A DNA stretch of 64,000 nt from Streptomyces alboflavus (lineage in GTDB: Bacteria > Actinomycetota > Actinomycetes > Streptomycetales > Streptomycetaceae), in assembly GCF_000716675.1 (NCBI RefSeq), contig NZ_JNXT01000007.1, positions 1 through 64,000 on the forward strand, written 5' to 3'. Under the pieces are notes generated by a model. The model ran no database searches and had not been told where the DNA came from. It saw nothing but the letters and a program-made list of their open reading frames with translations. The position numbers and the translations under genes are program-made. This document shows, in pieces, positions 33,501 through 42,650 of the stretch; the stretch's first letter is position 1, and the number at the start of each line of letters is the position of its first letter.

Positions 33501-35472
33501 TCGGCGTGGTGCGCCCGCCGGGGCTCAGGGTGGTCAGCCTTCGGGGGCTCCGGGCGGTGCGCCCACGGGGGCTCCGGGTGGTCAGCCTGTGGGCGCTCCG
33601 GGAGGTGCGCCTGGTGCGGCGCCCGGCGGGCTGCCTGTGGCAGGGCCCGGCGTCGGCCCCGCCGCGCCCCTGGGCCACGTCGGCCCCACCAGCCCCGCCG
33701 GGCAGGACGACACCGGACAGCACGCCGCCGCGCTGCACGACCCGGCCGACGACCACACCCCGCTCCAGCCCCACCCCGCGCAGGCCGCCGCCGCGATGCT
33801 GCCCGGTCAGGCCGGTCCGGCCGCGCAGGGAGCCCCGGGGACCCCGGCCGCCCAGCCGCAGGCCCCGACCGGACGGCGGCGCGCGCGGCAGGCTCCGGCG
33901 GCCGACGGGACGCTCTCCCAGGGGATGCCGGTCCAGGGCACCCCGGCGGGCGGCACCCCTGCCACCGGCACTCCGGCCGAGGGGACCCCGGCCACGGGTG
34001 TGCCGTCGCAAGCTGGTCCGCAGGCCGCTCCGCACACCGGTACGCAGGCCGCTCCGCACGCAGGTCCGCACGCCGACGGAACGCCCGCGCAAGGCATTCC
34101 GACGCCCGCACAGGGCGCGGCCCTGCCGCCGGAACGTGATCCACGCGTGCGTGCCGCCCAGCCGCTGCCCGCCGAGGCCGCTCCCGTCGACCCGAACTCG
34201 ACGCAGGGGCGCGCCATCAGCGTACGAACGCTTGGACAGGGTGTGCCGTTCGGCCGCCAGGCCCCCGCGCAGCCGGGGCAGCCCGGCCAGGGCAGCCAGG
34301 CGGGTCAGCCTCAGCAGGCCGGGCAGCCGCCGCAGCCCCAGCAGCCCCCGCAGGCCCACCCCTTGCCGCAGGCGCAGCCCGCGCAGCAGGACCCGTCCCA
34401 GGGCGCTCAGGGCGCTCAGGGCGCTCAAGGTGCCCAGACGCCCGCGCAGCCCTCCTCCGGAGGTTCGGGACGCCGCAGGCGGCTGTCCACGCGGCCCGAC
34501 CCCGCCGCCGACGAGCGCCAGGACGCGGCCCGCCCGCACCCCCAGGCGCAGCCCCAGCCCCAGCCACAGCCGCAGCAGGCCAAGGCACCGGCGCAGCCCC
34601 GGCTTTCGCCGACCACGGAGGGCACCGGGCGCGCCTACGCCATCGGCGCGCCGGACGCCGACGCCGACGAGGGCCCCCAGCTCCTGGACGGCCCCGGTGG
34701 CGCCGTCGAGGTGTCGAACCAGCCGCAGCCGCAGCCCATGGACGACGAGCTGCCGCCCGAGCCGCTCGACAACCCCCGCCGCCTCCTGGTGTGGCCCGCG
34801 CCCGACGTCACCACCCAGCAGGCCCTCAGCGACCGCGGCTACCGCCCGGTCATCGTGCACTCGCGCGAGGAGGTCGACGCGCAGATCGCGGCGTTCCCCG
34901 CGGCCCTGTTCGTGGACCCGCTGACCGGGCCGATCACGCGCACGGCGCTGCAGTCGCTGCGCCAGGCGGCGGTCGCCGCGGAGGTTCCCGTCCTGGTCAC
35001 GGCCGGGCTCGGCCAGGCCTCGCGGGAGGCGGCGTACGGCGCCGACCCCGCCGTACTCCTGAAGGCCCTCGCGCCGCGCGACAGCGAGCAGCACCCGTCG
35101 CGCGTCCTGCTGATCGAGGAGCACGAGGAGATCGCGCTGGCCCTGACCGCGACCCTGGAGCGGCGCGGGATGAAGGTCGCGCGGGCCGAGAGCGACGCGG
35201 ACGCGGTCACGCTCGCCGCGCAGATGCGGCCGAACCTGGTGGTCATGGACCTGCTCCAGGTACGCCGCCGACGTGCCGGAATCGTCGACTGGCTGCGCGC
35301 GAACGGGCAGCTCAACCGCACCCCCCTCGTCGTCTACACGGCGGCCGTCGACGAGACCGACCTGCCGAAGCTCGCCGCCGGCGAGACCGTGCTGTTCCTC
35401 GCGGAGCGCTCCACGAGCAACGAAGTGCAGAGCCGGATCGTGGACCTGCTGGCGAAGATCGGTACGAACTGA
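30592..35472 (+). CDS. giant PAS-kinase-like/receiver-like protein with degenerate catalytic boxes
   Basis: A 1626-residue soluble protein. Residues 10-130 and 150-275 are PAS domains (LDALPDALVLVNANGTVVNA; TDTDGRVVLVNPAAAQILGF). A charged coiled coil (285-345) leads to a HisKA-like helix LDQSLRGPLDELRREL in which the phospho-acceptor His is Gln348, then an ATPase-like fold (435-570) without a clear N-box. Residues 575-1390 are low complexity, rich in Gly, Pro, Gln and Ala, with seven GRRxRR-type motifs near 603, 664, 713, 764, 807, 1093 and 1292. Two receiver-like domains end the protein: 1396-1500 (Asp1442) and 1502-1626 (Asp1553 in LVVMDLLQV), the latter with EEHEE instead of the acidic pair and no KP motif. 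It is probably a phosphorylation-independent scaffold. GTG start follows GGGAGGAAG. Confidence 0.85.
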   Translation: MSSRPSRGAARLAAILDALPDALVLVNANGTVVNANAIALEAFEAPGTALVGRGLLDLLPEFDSRLIPGSMRRPDTTDERGRTKPKRMIARRTDGNEFPVEVTSSNLEDSRHAYDDRFGSQGGYGGYGSDEMLMIVVRDLSGALNTEAELARSQRQTEMILRAAAEGVVGTDTDGRVVLVNPAAAQILGFRASDLGGQELHPLVLHSRADGEPFPYDESPLADTLRSGRKHRVRGQVLWSKSGEKVSVDLTTAPVRDGDQLVGAVMTFTDRRPYDALSEKYEAALARHAEELSEAAELREEELAAEQERYAALAEREKDRHEELAEREQSRYEALAARHSQLVAVLDQSLRGPLDELRRELSALAADDAGQLWPEANQVLHHLSAGYARMTTLVDNVLGYQRLQAGTDQLSRTAVPLDAVVAAGVDGAVELIGPGRAQFAVHAPPIEVEVDARRLATALAHLIADVAGIDATGNTRAGAAVPGAPGGQAGYVDSTVVVAAAQRGEVVRIEVRGPYSGGDPVHEPVVRGIVEAHGGVLQTHEVPGMNGNAYVLEVPMGDSASAIAAGAVGFPVSTETAGSGAQVPAQGAGPSGGAGGTSGGTGGGRRRARRSSVDSFLDSEVPGDDGGSAAASGDAGSGAAGDDTGSVEAAGSGTGSGSGSGSGGTGRRRRRAVAEGPASGGSDVVAGAGAGAGGCGGSGDTSGGTSGGAGGTGRRRGRPSPAEGAVMTAAEHAAGSAALGQAVPPQGVPSQAGPMSTEVAVASGRRARRGGEQQALAALPSGTGQAAGPEAGASGAAGNEGADPRTGGRRARRALAAARERAAAEEASSGRVFALPPAEADREEGNGAPGRAEQVGGAAQEGALQGGGPHGGVPQGGVPQGGVPQGGVPQGGVPQGGPGQLGAARGGSVQVGASVNVPAGVQAGLQAGGRGGVPAQGGAPEAQAQVQESVTAGAQGARSVGAQGARAAGARRGAPAGAQGGQPSGAPGGAPTGAPGGQPVGAPGGAPGAAPGGLPVAGPGVGPAAPLGHVGPTSPAGQDDTGQHAAALHDPADDHTPLQPHPAQAAAAMLPGQAGPAAQGAPGTPAAQPQAPTGRRRARQAPAADGTLSQGMPVQGTPAGGTPATGTPAEGTPATGVPSQAGPQAAPHTGTQAAPHAGPHADGTPAQGIPTPAQGAALPPERDPRVRAAQPLPAEAAPVDPNSTQGRAISVRTLGQGVPFGRQAPAQPGQPGQGSQAGQPQQAGQPPQPQQPPQAHPLPQAQPAQQDPSQGAQGAQGAQGAQTPAQPSSGGSGRRRRLSTRPDPAADERQDAARPHPQAQPQPQPQPQQAKAPAQPRLSPTTEGTGRAYAIGAPDADADEGPQLLDGPGGAVEVSNQPQPQPMDDELPPEPLDNPRRLLVWPAPDVTTQQALSDRGYRPVIVHSREEVDAQIAAFPAALFVDPLTGPITRTALQSLRQAAVAAEVPVLVTAGLGQASREAAYGADPAVLLKALAPRDSEQHPSRVLLIEEHEEIALALTATLERRGMKVARAESDADAVTLAAQMRPNLVVMDLLQVRRRRAGIVDWLRANGQLNRTPLVVYTAAVDETDLPKLAAGETVLFLAERSTSNEVQSRIVDLLAKIGTN
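33202..33276 (+). repeat. five 15-bp in-frame repeats (GGVPQ) in the giant gene
   Basis: Units such as GGAGGCGTGCCGCAG start at 33202, 33217, 33232, 33247 and 33262. They encode GGVPQ repeats in the disordered part. A 9-bp GGCGCTCAG repeat lies near 34405-34430. Confidence 0.85.
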
Positions 35473-35497
35473 CCCCGGCTCCGGGGTCGGACGGGCC

Positions 35498-36085
35498 CTA
35501 GTCGCCGGGTGCCGTGAGGCGGCGGGCGGCGGCGCGGACCGAGGCGCGCAGGCGCGCGCGGTCCGCGTCCTCGCCGCCCACCAGAACCCGCCGCATCTGC
35601 GGCACCGCGGAGGCCCATCCGGCCAGCGCGACCAGCATGAACAGCATGTCGGGCGCCGGGATCGCACTCGTCACGACACCGCGCGCCTGGGCCTCCTCGA
35701 AGGCGGCGACCTTGCGGTCGTAGTGCGCCTGGCGTTCGTACTCGTGCGGCAACTCCTCCGTGCTGCCGTACTCGATGCCCTCCCAGAAGAGCAGGCGAAG
35801 CACCTCGGGATGGGTGGAGTGGTAGTCGATCAACCGGTCCATCCAGCCGTCGATGTCGTCGGCGTCGATGGGGACGCTGACGGCCAGGTCGACCATCTTC
35901 TTCTCGAGGACCTGCGCGAACAGCTCCGCCTTGTTGCCGTAATAGGCGTAGATGAGCTGCTTGTTGGCCTTCGCCTCGCTCGCGATGCGGTCGATGCGGG
36001 CGCCCGCGATGCCGAACCGGGCGAACTCCGTGACTGCCGCGTCGAAGATCCGGGCCTTGGTGGCCTCGGGGTCTCTCACTCCCAT
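35498..36085 (-). CDS. TetR family repressor, SCO4008-like
   Basis: A 195-residue TetR regulator: ATKARIFDAAVTEFARFGIA, ASEAKANKQLIYAYYGNKAE in the DNA-binding domain, then a ligand domain with MDRLIDYHSTHPEVLRLLFW. ATG at 36085. It diverges from an MFS gene with 151 bp between starts, where two AACCAACC/GGTTGGTT-type operators lie. The arrangement and position match the recalled S. coelicolor pair SCO4008/SCO4007, in which the regulator responds to several cationic drugs; that match was not searched. Confidence 0.9.
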   Translation of the reverse strand: MGVRDPEATKARIFDAAVTEFARFGIAGARIDRIASEAKANKQLIYAYYGNKAELFAQVLEKKMVDLAVSVPIDADDIDGWMDRLIDYHSTHPEVLRLLFWEGIEYGSTEELPHEYERQAHYDRKVAAFEEAQARGVVTSAIPAPDMLFMLVALAGWASAVPQMRRVLVGGEDADRARLRASVRAAARRLTAPGD

Positions 36086-36113
36086 GGGACCAGCGTAAGC
36101 GCATCCCGCTTCT

Positions 36114-36182
36114 AACCAACCGTTTGGTTGCTTGACAGTTGCCGAAGCGGGGGCGCAGACTTTTACAACCAACCAGTTGGTT
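36114..36182. promoter_or_regulatory. paired TetR operators and promoter
   Basis: AACCAACCGTTTGGTT (36114-36129) and AACCAACCAGTTGGTT (36167-36182) are near-perfect dyads, centres 53 bp apart. A TTGACA -35 box for the MFS gene lies between them (36132-36137). Occupation of both would shut off both divergent genes. Confidence 0.8.
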
Positions 36183-36236
36183 GCCAGCTGCGGTACGAGA
36201 GTGCCATCGGCGGTACGAAGAGGAGCACTGCCACCC

Positions 36237-37505
36237 ATGACCTCACGCATGCCATCCCCGACCAGGACACAAGCCCTGCCCGAGGCACCACCGGGCTCCA
36301 CCGCGCTGAGGCAGTCCGCGCCCGCCGACCAGGCGCACCCCGGCGGGCTCCCGCCGCGTCTCTTCCTCGTCCTCATAGCCGTCTGCACGGCGGTCACGGC
36401 GGCGAACATCTACGTCGCCGCCCCGCTGCTCCCCCTCATGGCCCGGGACTTCGGCTCCACACCGTCGGGCGTCGCGTGGATCGCCTCGGTGGCCCAGTTC
36501 GGGTACGCGGCCGGGCTGCTGTTCTTCGCCCCGCTCGGCGACCGCGTGAACCGCCGGCGGCTGGTCGCGGCGCTGTCCCTGGCCACCGCCGCCGCGCTGG
36601 CCCTGGGTGCGACGGCCTCCGGCGCGACCGCGCTCGCCGCCGCCGTCCTTGTCGCCTCCGCGGCGACGGTCGTCCCGCAGCTGCTCGTGCCGCTCGTCGC
36701 CGCGCGGGCACCGGCGCACCGGCGGGCCAGCCATGTCGCAGCGCTCATAGCCGGACTCTTCACCGGCGTGGTCGCCGCCCGGGTGCTCGGCGCGCTCGCC
36801 GGGCAGGCCTTCGGCTGGCGTGCCGTCTTCCTCGGGGCGGCCGTGCTCACGGCGGTGCTCGGCCTGGCCTCCGCGGCCGCGCTGCCCAGGGAGGACCAGC
36901 GCCGCGGCGGCCCGCTGTTCGCGGGCCTCGCCCAACTCCCCAGTGTCGTCCGCATGTCACCGGAACTGCGCCAGGCCTGCATACGCCAGGGCGGGATGTA
37001 CGGCGCGTGGAGCGCGCTGTGGACCTCCCTCGCGCTGCTGCTCACCGGCCACGGGGACGGGGGCTACGGCATGACGACGGGCGCGGCCGGCCTGTTCGGG
37101 CTCTTCGGCCTGGCGGCGAGCCTCGTGGCGCCGGTCGCGGGTGGCCTCGTGGACCGGTTCGGCGTGGCCAAGGTGGTGGCGTCGGCGTACGTGCTCGCGG
37201 CGGTGTCGGTGCCGCTGTTCTGGCTGGGCGGCCAGCGGCTGTGGGCCCTGTGCGCGGCGGCGGTCGCCGTCCACGCGGCGCTCGTCGCGAGCCACATCGC
37301 CAACCAGACGCTGGCCCTGACCACCACCTCCACCCCGGCGGTCGCCAACACCGCCTATGTGGTGGCGGGTTTCGCGGGCGGCGCCATGGCCTCGGCCCTC
37401 GCGGGCACGGCGTTCACACACTGGGGCTGGCACGGGGTGTGCGCGGTGGCGGCGGGCTGCCTGGCCGTGGGGTGGGGGGTGACGTCGCTGCGGACACGGC
37501 GATGA
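36237..37505 (+). CDS. MFS transporter, SCO4007-like multidrug efflux
   Basis: A 422-residue 12-span transporter. Motif A is FFAPLGDRVNRRRLVAAL between spans 2 and 3; the N-terminal 35 residues are a Pro-rich cytoplasmic leader. GLFTGVVAARVLGALAGQAF corresponds to the span 5 motif C region of drug:proton antiporters. ATG at 36237 follows AAGAGGAGC. The divergent TetR gene and the shared operators indicate ligand-induced expression. A substrate cannot be read from the sequence; the recalled homologue handles several drugs. Confidence 0.9.
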   Translation: MTSRMPSPTRTQALPEAPPGSTALRQSAPADQAHPGGLPPRLFLVLIAVCTAVTAANIYVAAPLLPLMARDFGSTPSGVAWIASVAQFGYAAGLLFFAPLGDRVNRRRLVAALSLATAAALALGATASGATALAAAVLVASAATVVPQLLVPLVAARAPAHRRASHVAALIAGLFTGVVAARVLGALAGQAFGWRAVFLGAAVLTAVLGLASAAALPREDQRRGGPLFAGLAQLPSVVRMSPELRQACIRQGGMYGAWSALWTSLALLLTGHGDGGYGMTTGAAGLFGLFGLAASLVAPVAGGLVDRFGVAKVVASAYVLAAVSVPLFWLGGQRLWALCAAAVAVHAALVASHIANQTLALTTTSTPAVANTAYVVAGFAGGAMASALAGTAFTHWGWHGVCAVAAGCLAVGWGVTSLRTRR

Positions 37506-37643
37506 GCGGCAGCGGGACACGACGGTGAGCGGACGGGGGGCACGGCGGTGAGCAGCAGGGGCGCGGCGGTGAGGCGCTGCCCCGCGAGCCACGCCCGCGG
37601 GGCACCCGTACCGTGCCGTGCGCTGCCGTACGGCAGCCGGGCG

Positions 37644-39293
<1,650 letters not shown>

Positions 39294-39370
39294 GGCGTCC
39301 TCCTGGTGGGCGGCACAGGCGACCGGGTGATCCCGGCGCTTTACCTGCTAGTAGCCCCAGATTCTTGCCG

Positions 39371-39386
39371 CATACCGTGCGGTATG
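39371..39386. promoter_or_regulatory. perfect palindrome upstream of acyl-CoA ligase
   Basis: CATACCG-TG-CGGTATG is a perfect 7-2-7 inverted repeat 78 bp before the GTG start, where a TetR/FadR-type repressor of fatty-acid genes could act. Confidence 0.6.
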
Positions 39387-39543
39387 TCACTACCGCGGGA
39401 GCACCTGAAGGGAAATTGACCGCGAAGGCGCGAAGGCGCGAAGACCCGAAGGAGCGGGTGACGTGCATGGCCCCCGTCGGCCCCGGGCCGGTGGCGCGGA
39501 GCGGTGCCCGGCGGAGCACGCACTCGGCGGGCCGACACCCGGC

Positions 39544-39625
39544 GGAGCCTGACGCTCACGGGGGAGCCGGACGCTCGGGGGAGCCGAACGCTCGGGGGGA
39601 ACCGGACGCCCGGGGGAACCGGCGG
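39544..39625. repeat. imperfect 17-18 bp tandem repeats, about five copies
   Basis: Copies of GGAGCCGGACGCTCGGG with single-base changes follow each other from 39544 to 39625, just downstream of the minus-strand ECF sigma factor gene. Confidence 0.7.
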
Positions 39626-39643
39626 CCCGGCGGAAGCCCGCGT

Positions 39644-40207
39644 TCAGCGGACCGGCGTCAGCTCCGGGTCCTCACGGAGCTTGCCGAGCGCACGCGACAC
39701 CGCGCTCTTCACCGTGCCGATGGAGACCCCGAGCACCTCGGCCGTCTGCGCCTCGCTCAGGTCCTCGTAGTACCGCAGGACGACCATCGCCCGCTGCCGC
39801 GCGGGCAGCTTCATGATCGCGCGCCACATCGCGTCGTGCAGCGCCTGCTGCTCGGCCGGGTCGCCGGCCGGCACGGTCTCGGGTTCGGGCAGCTCGTCGC
39901 AGGCGAACTCGTCGACCTTGCGCTTGCGCCACTGCGACGTGCGGGTGTTCAGGAGCGCCCGGCGCACATAGCCGTCGAGCGCCCGGTGGTCCTCGATCCG
40001 GTCCCAGGCCACATACGTCTTGGTCAGCGCCGTCTGCAGCAGGTCCTCGGCATCGCTCGGGTTCGCCGTCAGCGACCGGGCGGTGCGCAGCAGCACCAGC
40101 TGGCGGGCCCGGACGTAGGAGGCGAACGACGGGTAGGCGGAAGGACTCGTGGTCCGCGTCGCGGCCTTCGATGCGCTGGTGCACACGGACACCATGGATG
40201 CGGTCAT
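39644..40207 (-). CDS. ECF sigma factor, Streptomyces SigE-family type
   Basis: A 187-residue ECF factor. Sigma-2: SFASYVRARQLVLLRTARSL and LLQTALTKTYVAWDRI; sigma-4: MKLPARQRAMVVLRYYEDLS followed by TAEVLGVSIGTVKSAVSRAL. The set of motifs fits the actinobacterial sigma-E-family subgroup. Length is normal. The first 25 residues are Ser/Thr-rich. ATG at 40207. No anti-sigma gene is adjacent on either side, so the partner must lie elsewhere or be absent. Confidence 0.9.
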   Translation of the reverse strand: MTASMVSVCTSASKAATRTTSPSAYPSFASYVRARQLVLLRTARSLTANPSDAEDLLQTALTKTYVAWDRIEDHRALDGYVRRALLNTRTSQWRKRKVDEFACDELPEPETVPAGDPAEQQALHDAMWRAIMKLPARQRAMVVLRYYEDLSEAQTAEVLGVSIGTVKSAVSRALGKLREDPELTPVR

Positions 40208-40540
40208 GGCTCCACGCTAGAAGCGACCCCTACATCAGCGGATCGGCCGCAGGTCCCGAAGGCTTGTCCGCCTCAGGTTGTACGAGGGGAGCCAGCCCCA
40301 CCTCCTGAAGGTGGAGGAGGTGGGCCTGACCCCTGCGGGTTCAACCCTGAGGTGTACAAAAGCGCCTGGCGGCGGGGGTCGGGGTCCGGGGGCGTACGCG
40401 CCCGGCGGACGGCGGGCGCGCGGGAACCGGCGACGGCGGCCGCGGCCGGACGGGTGCGCGTGCGGCCCGATGGTCCGGGTGGGCCCGTGGTCCCTGAGGA
40501 AACCCCTGGGCCGCGCCGCCCGCCGACCGGCCCGTCGGCC
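40208..40540. other. 333-bp intergenic region with hairpin at 40297-40324
   Basis: No gene supported. CCCACCTCC (40297-40305) pairs with GGAGGTGGG (40316-40324). It is the likely terminator for the minus-strand DUF1906 gene. The rest is G-rich and without clear coding bias. Confidence 0.5.
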
Positions 40541-41431
40541 CTAGCCCAGCGTGGCCACCGGTGCGTCCACGAGGTTGCGGTCGATGGTGATCGTGCGCCC
40601 CCCGTGCCGCTCGGTGACGTTGCCCGCGTACTGGTGGATCCGGCCGCCCGGCAGCCAGGCGTCCCGCCCGAGTGCGGGCTCGCCGTACAGATCGGGCTCG
40701 CCGTTCCAGCGCGCGAACCACATCACCTCCGGCAGGTCGTCGACGCCCTGCCGCCGGGCCTCGTCCATGTGCCGTACGCCGGAGTTCGCGCTGCTGTAGA
40801 AGCCCGGTACGTAGCCCTGGCTGCGCACTTCGCGGTTCCAGGCGCGGACGAACGCGAGGGTGTCGCGGGCGCAGGCGCGGTCGCTCTGGCGGTACGACTC
40901 CATGTCCAGGTACAGCGGGCTCTCCGGCGCGATGCCGAGGTCCTGGGCCTTGCCGACCGCGTCCCCTCCTTCCCTGGCGCCCTGCCGCGCGGGGTTCTGC
41001 CCGATGCGGACGTGCTGCTTGTTCTGTGCCACGACGCACGGCGACTGCGACCCCACGTACAGCGGCAGCACCCCCCAGCCCATCTCGTCGACCGACCGCA
41101 GCCAGTCCCTGCTCAGGTGCTGCTGGTTCGGGCAGGCCCGGCCGCGGCCGCCGAAGTACACCCCGACCGCCCCGTAGTCCGACTCCCGCCAGCGCCGCAT
41201 GGTGTCGGCGGACGGCGCCTGGCAGGTGTCGAAGGCGCGGCCGTAGAAGGCGGCGCCCGCCCGGCCCGCGGTGGTGGCGCGGGCGAGGCCGGGGTCCGGG
41301 CCGGGCGGCGGCCCGCCGGGCGGTGTGATCGTGGTCGTCGTTGTCGCGGCCGAGCCCGACTCCGTGTCCATGGCCAGTGTCGCCAGGGCCAGGCCCAGCA
41401 CGATTCCCAGAAGCTTCTTTCGATGGCGCAT
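40541..41431 (-). CDS. secreted DUF1906 (glycoside hydrolase-like) protein
   Basis: A 296-residue exported protein. Residues 1-28 are a Sec signal (RHRKKLLGIVLGLALATLAM), followed by a Thr/Pro-rich linker and a DUF1906 TIM-barrel-like domain: GAAFYGRAFDTCQAPSADTM, DYGAVGVYFGGRGRACPNQQ, PLYLDMESYRQSDRACARDT with the acidic DxE at the expected active-site strand, GYVPGFYSSANSGV and the RIHQYAGN end. It is related to the Mycobacterium Rv2525c family, a cell-wall linked, Tat- or Sec-exported group with lysozyme-like fold. Four or more Cys could form disulfides outside the cell. ATG at 41431; weak ribosome binding site. Confidence 0.87.
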   Translation of the reverse strand: MRHRKKLLGIVLGLALATLAMDTESGSAATTTTTITPPGGPPPGPDPGLARATTAGRAGAAFYGRAFDTCQAPSADTMRRWRESDYGAVGVYFGGRGRACPNQQHLSRDWLRSVDEMGWGVLPLYVGSQSPCVVAQNKQHVRIGQNPARQGAREGGDAVGKAQDLGIAPESPLYLDMESYRQSDRACARDTLAFVRAWNREVRSQGYVPGFYSSANSGVRHMDEARRQGVDDLPEVMWFARWNGEPDLYGEPALGRDAWLPGGRIHQYAGNVTERHGGRTITIDRNLVDAPVATLG

Positions 41432-41483
41432 GCAGCGAGTGAACGGGCCGGGGCCGCCGCCGAGCGCGGGACACGCGCCGCGT

Positions 41484-42650
41484 TCAGCCGTCCGCCGCCA
41501 GAATCAGCCCCGATGTGGGGACACCGGTGCCCGCCGTGACGAGGGCGCGCGCCGCGCCGGGTATCTGGTTCACCGCCGTGCCGCGCACCTGCCGGACGGC
41601 CTCGGCCACGCCGTTCATCCCGTGCAGATACGCCTCGCCGAGCTGACCGCCGTGGGTGTTCAGCGGCAGCAGTTCCTTCGCCACGAACTCCGCCGCCGCC
41701 CCCGGCTCGCAGAACCCGAACTCCTCCAGCTGCATCAGCACGAACGGCGTGAAGTGGTCGTACAGGATCCCCACGTCCATGTCTCCGGGCGCCATCCCCG
41801 ACGTCCGCCACAACTGCCGCGCCACCACGCCCATTTCGGGCAGGCCTATGAGGTCGTCGCGGTAGAAGCTCGTCATCTGCTCCTGGGCACGGCCCGCGCC
41901 CTGGGCCGCGGCGGCGATCACGGCGGGCGGGCGCGGCAGGTCCCGGGCCCGCTCCACGCTCGTCACGACGACCGCCTGGCCGCCGTCCGTCTCCTGGCAG
42001 CAGTCCAGGAGCCGCAGCGGCTCGACGATCCACCGCGAGGCCGCGTGGTCCGCGAGCGTGATGGGTCTGCCGTGGAAGTACGCCGCGGGGTTCGTCGCCG
42101 CGTACTTCCGGTCGACGACCGCCACCTGGCCGAAGGCCTCCGGCGTCAGGCCGTACGTGTGCAGATAGCGCTGGGCCGCCATCGCCACCCACGACGCGGG
42201 CGTGAGCAGCCCGAACGGCAGCGACCAGCCGAGCGCCGCGCCCTCCGCCGACGGCTCCCGATGCCGCACCCCGGAGCCGAAGCGGCGGCCCGACCGCTCG
42301 TTGAACGCCCGGTAGCACACGACCACTTCGGCCACCCCGCTCGCCACCGCGAGGGCCGCCTGCTGCACGGTCGCGCAGGCCGCGCCGCCGCCGTAGTGCA
42401 CGCGGGAGAAGAAGGAGAGGTCGCCCATCCCCACCGCCTGCGCCACCGTGATCTCCGGGCTGGTGTCCATCGTGAACGTCACGAGGCCGTCCACGTCGTC
42501 CGGGCGCAGCCCCGCGTCGTCGAGCGCGGACCGCACCGCCTCGACGGCCAGCTTCAGCTCGCTGCGCCCGGAGTCCTTGGAGAACTCCGTCGCCCCGATG
42601 CCGACGACCGCCGCCCTCCCGCCGAGGCTGTCCTTCTTCCGTACGCTCAT
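41484..42650 (-). CDS. lipid-transfer protein/thiolase-like (Ltp2 type)
   Basis: A 388-residue thiolase-fold protein of the SCP-x/Ltp group: AAVVGIGATEFSKDSGRSEL, VHYGGGAACATVQQAALAVA where the usual nucleophilic Cys region lies, and the GILYDHFTPFVLMQLEEFGF and HGGQLGEAYLHGMNGVAEAV elements. In actinobacterial steroid catabolism Ltp2 is an aldolase that splits the hydroxylated side chain and needs the DUF35 domain of ChsH2. Both partners are encoded in the same operon here. ATG at 42650 overlaps the preceding stop by 4 bp. Last gene of the five-gene unit. Confidence 0.88.
   Translation of the reverse strand: MSVRKKDSLGGRAAVVGIGATEFSKDSGRSELKLAVEAVRSALDDAGLRPDDVDGLVTFTMDTSPEITVAQAVGMGDLSFFSRVHYGGGAACATVQQAALAVASGVAEVVVCYRAFNERSGRRFGSGVRHREPSAEGAALGWSLPFGLLTPASWVAMAAQRYLHTYGLTPEAFGQVAVVDRKYAATNPAAYFHGRPITLADHAASRWIVEPLRLLDCCQETDGGQAVVVTSVERARDLPRPPAVIAAAAQGAGRAQEQMTSFYRDDLIGLPEMGVVARQLWRTSGMAPGDMDVGILYDHFTPFVLMQLEEFGFCEPGAAAEFVAKELLPLNTHGGQLGEAYLHGMNGVAEAVRQVRGTAVNQIPGAARALVTAGTGVPTSGLILAADG

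Larger units (their letters stand above)
39294..39643. other. 350-bp gap with operator and tandem repeats
   Basis: No gene supported. It contains the palindrome at 39371-39386, a short GAAGGCGC repeat near 39425-39445 and about five imperfect 17-18 bp repeats of the GGAGCCGGACGCTCGGG type at 39544-39625, which lie directly behind the stop of the sigma factor gene on the minus strand. Confidence 0.55.

Noticed and set aside
30556..35667. A 1703-residue open frame on the minus strand opposite the giant PAS/receiver gene
   Set aside because: Composition is dominated by Arg, Gly, Pro and Thr with no domain; it arises from the G/C-biased third positions of the real gene.
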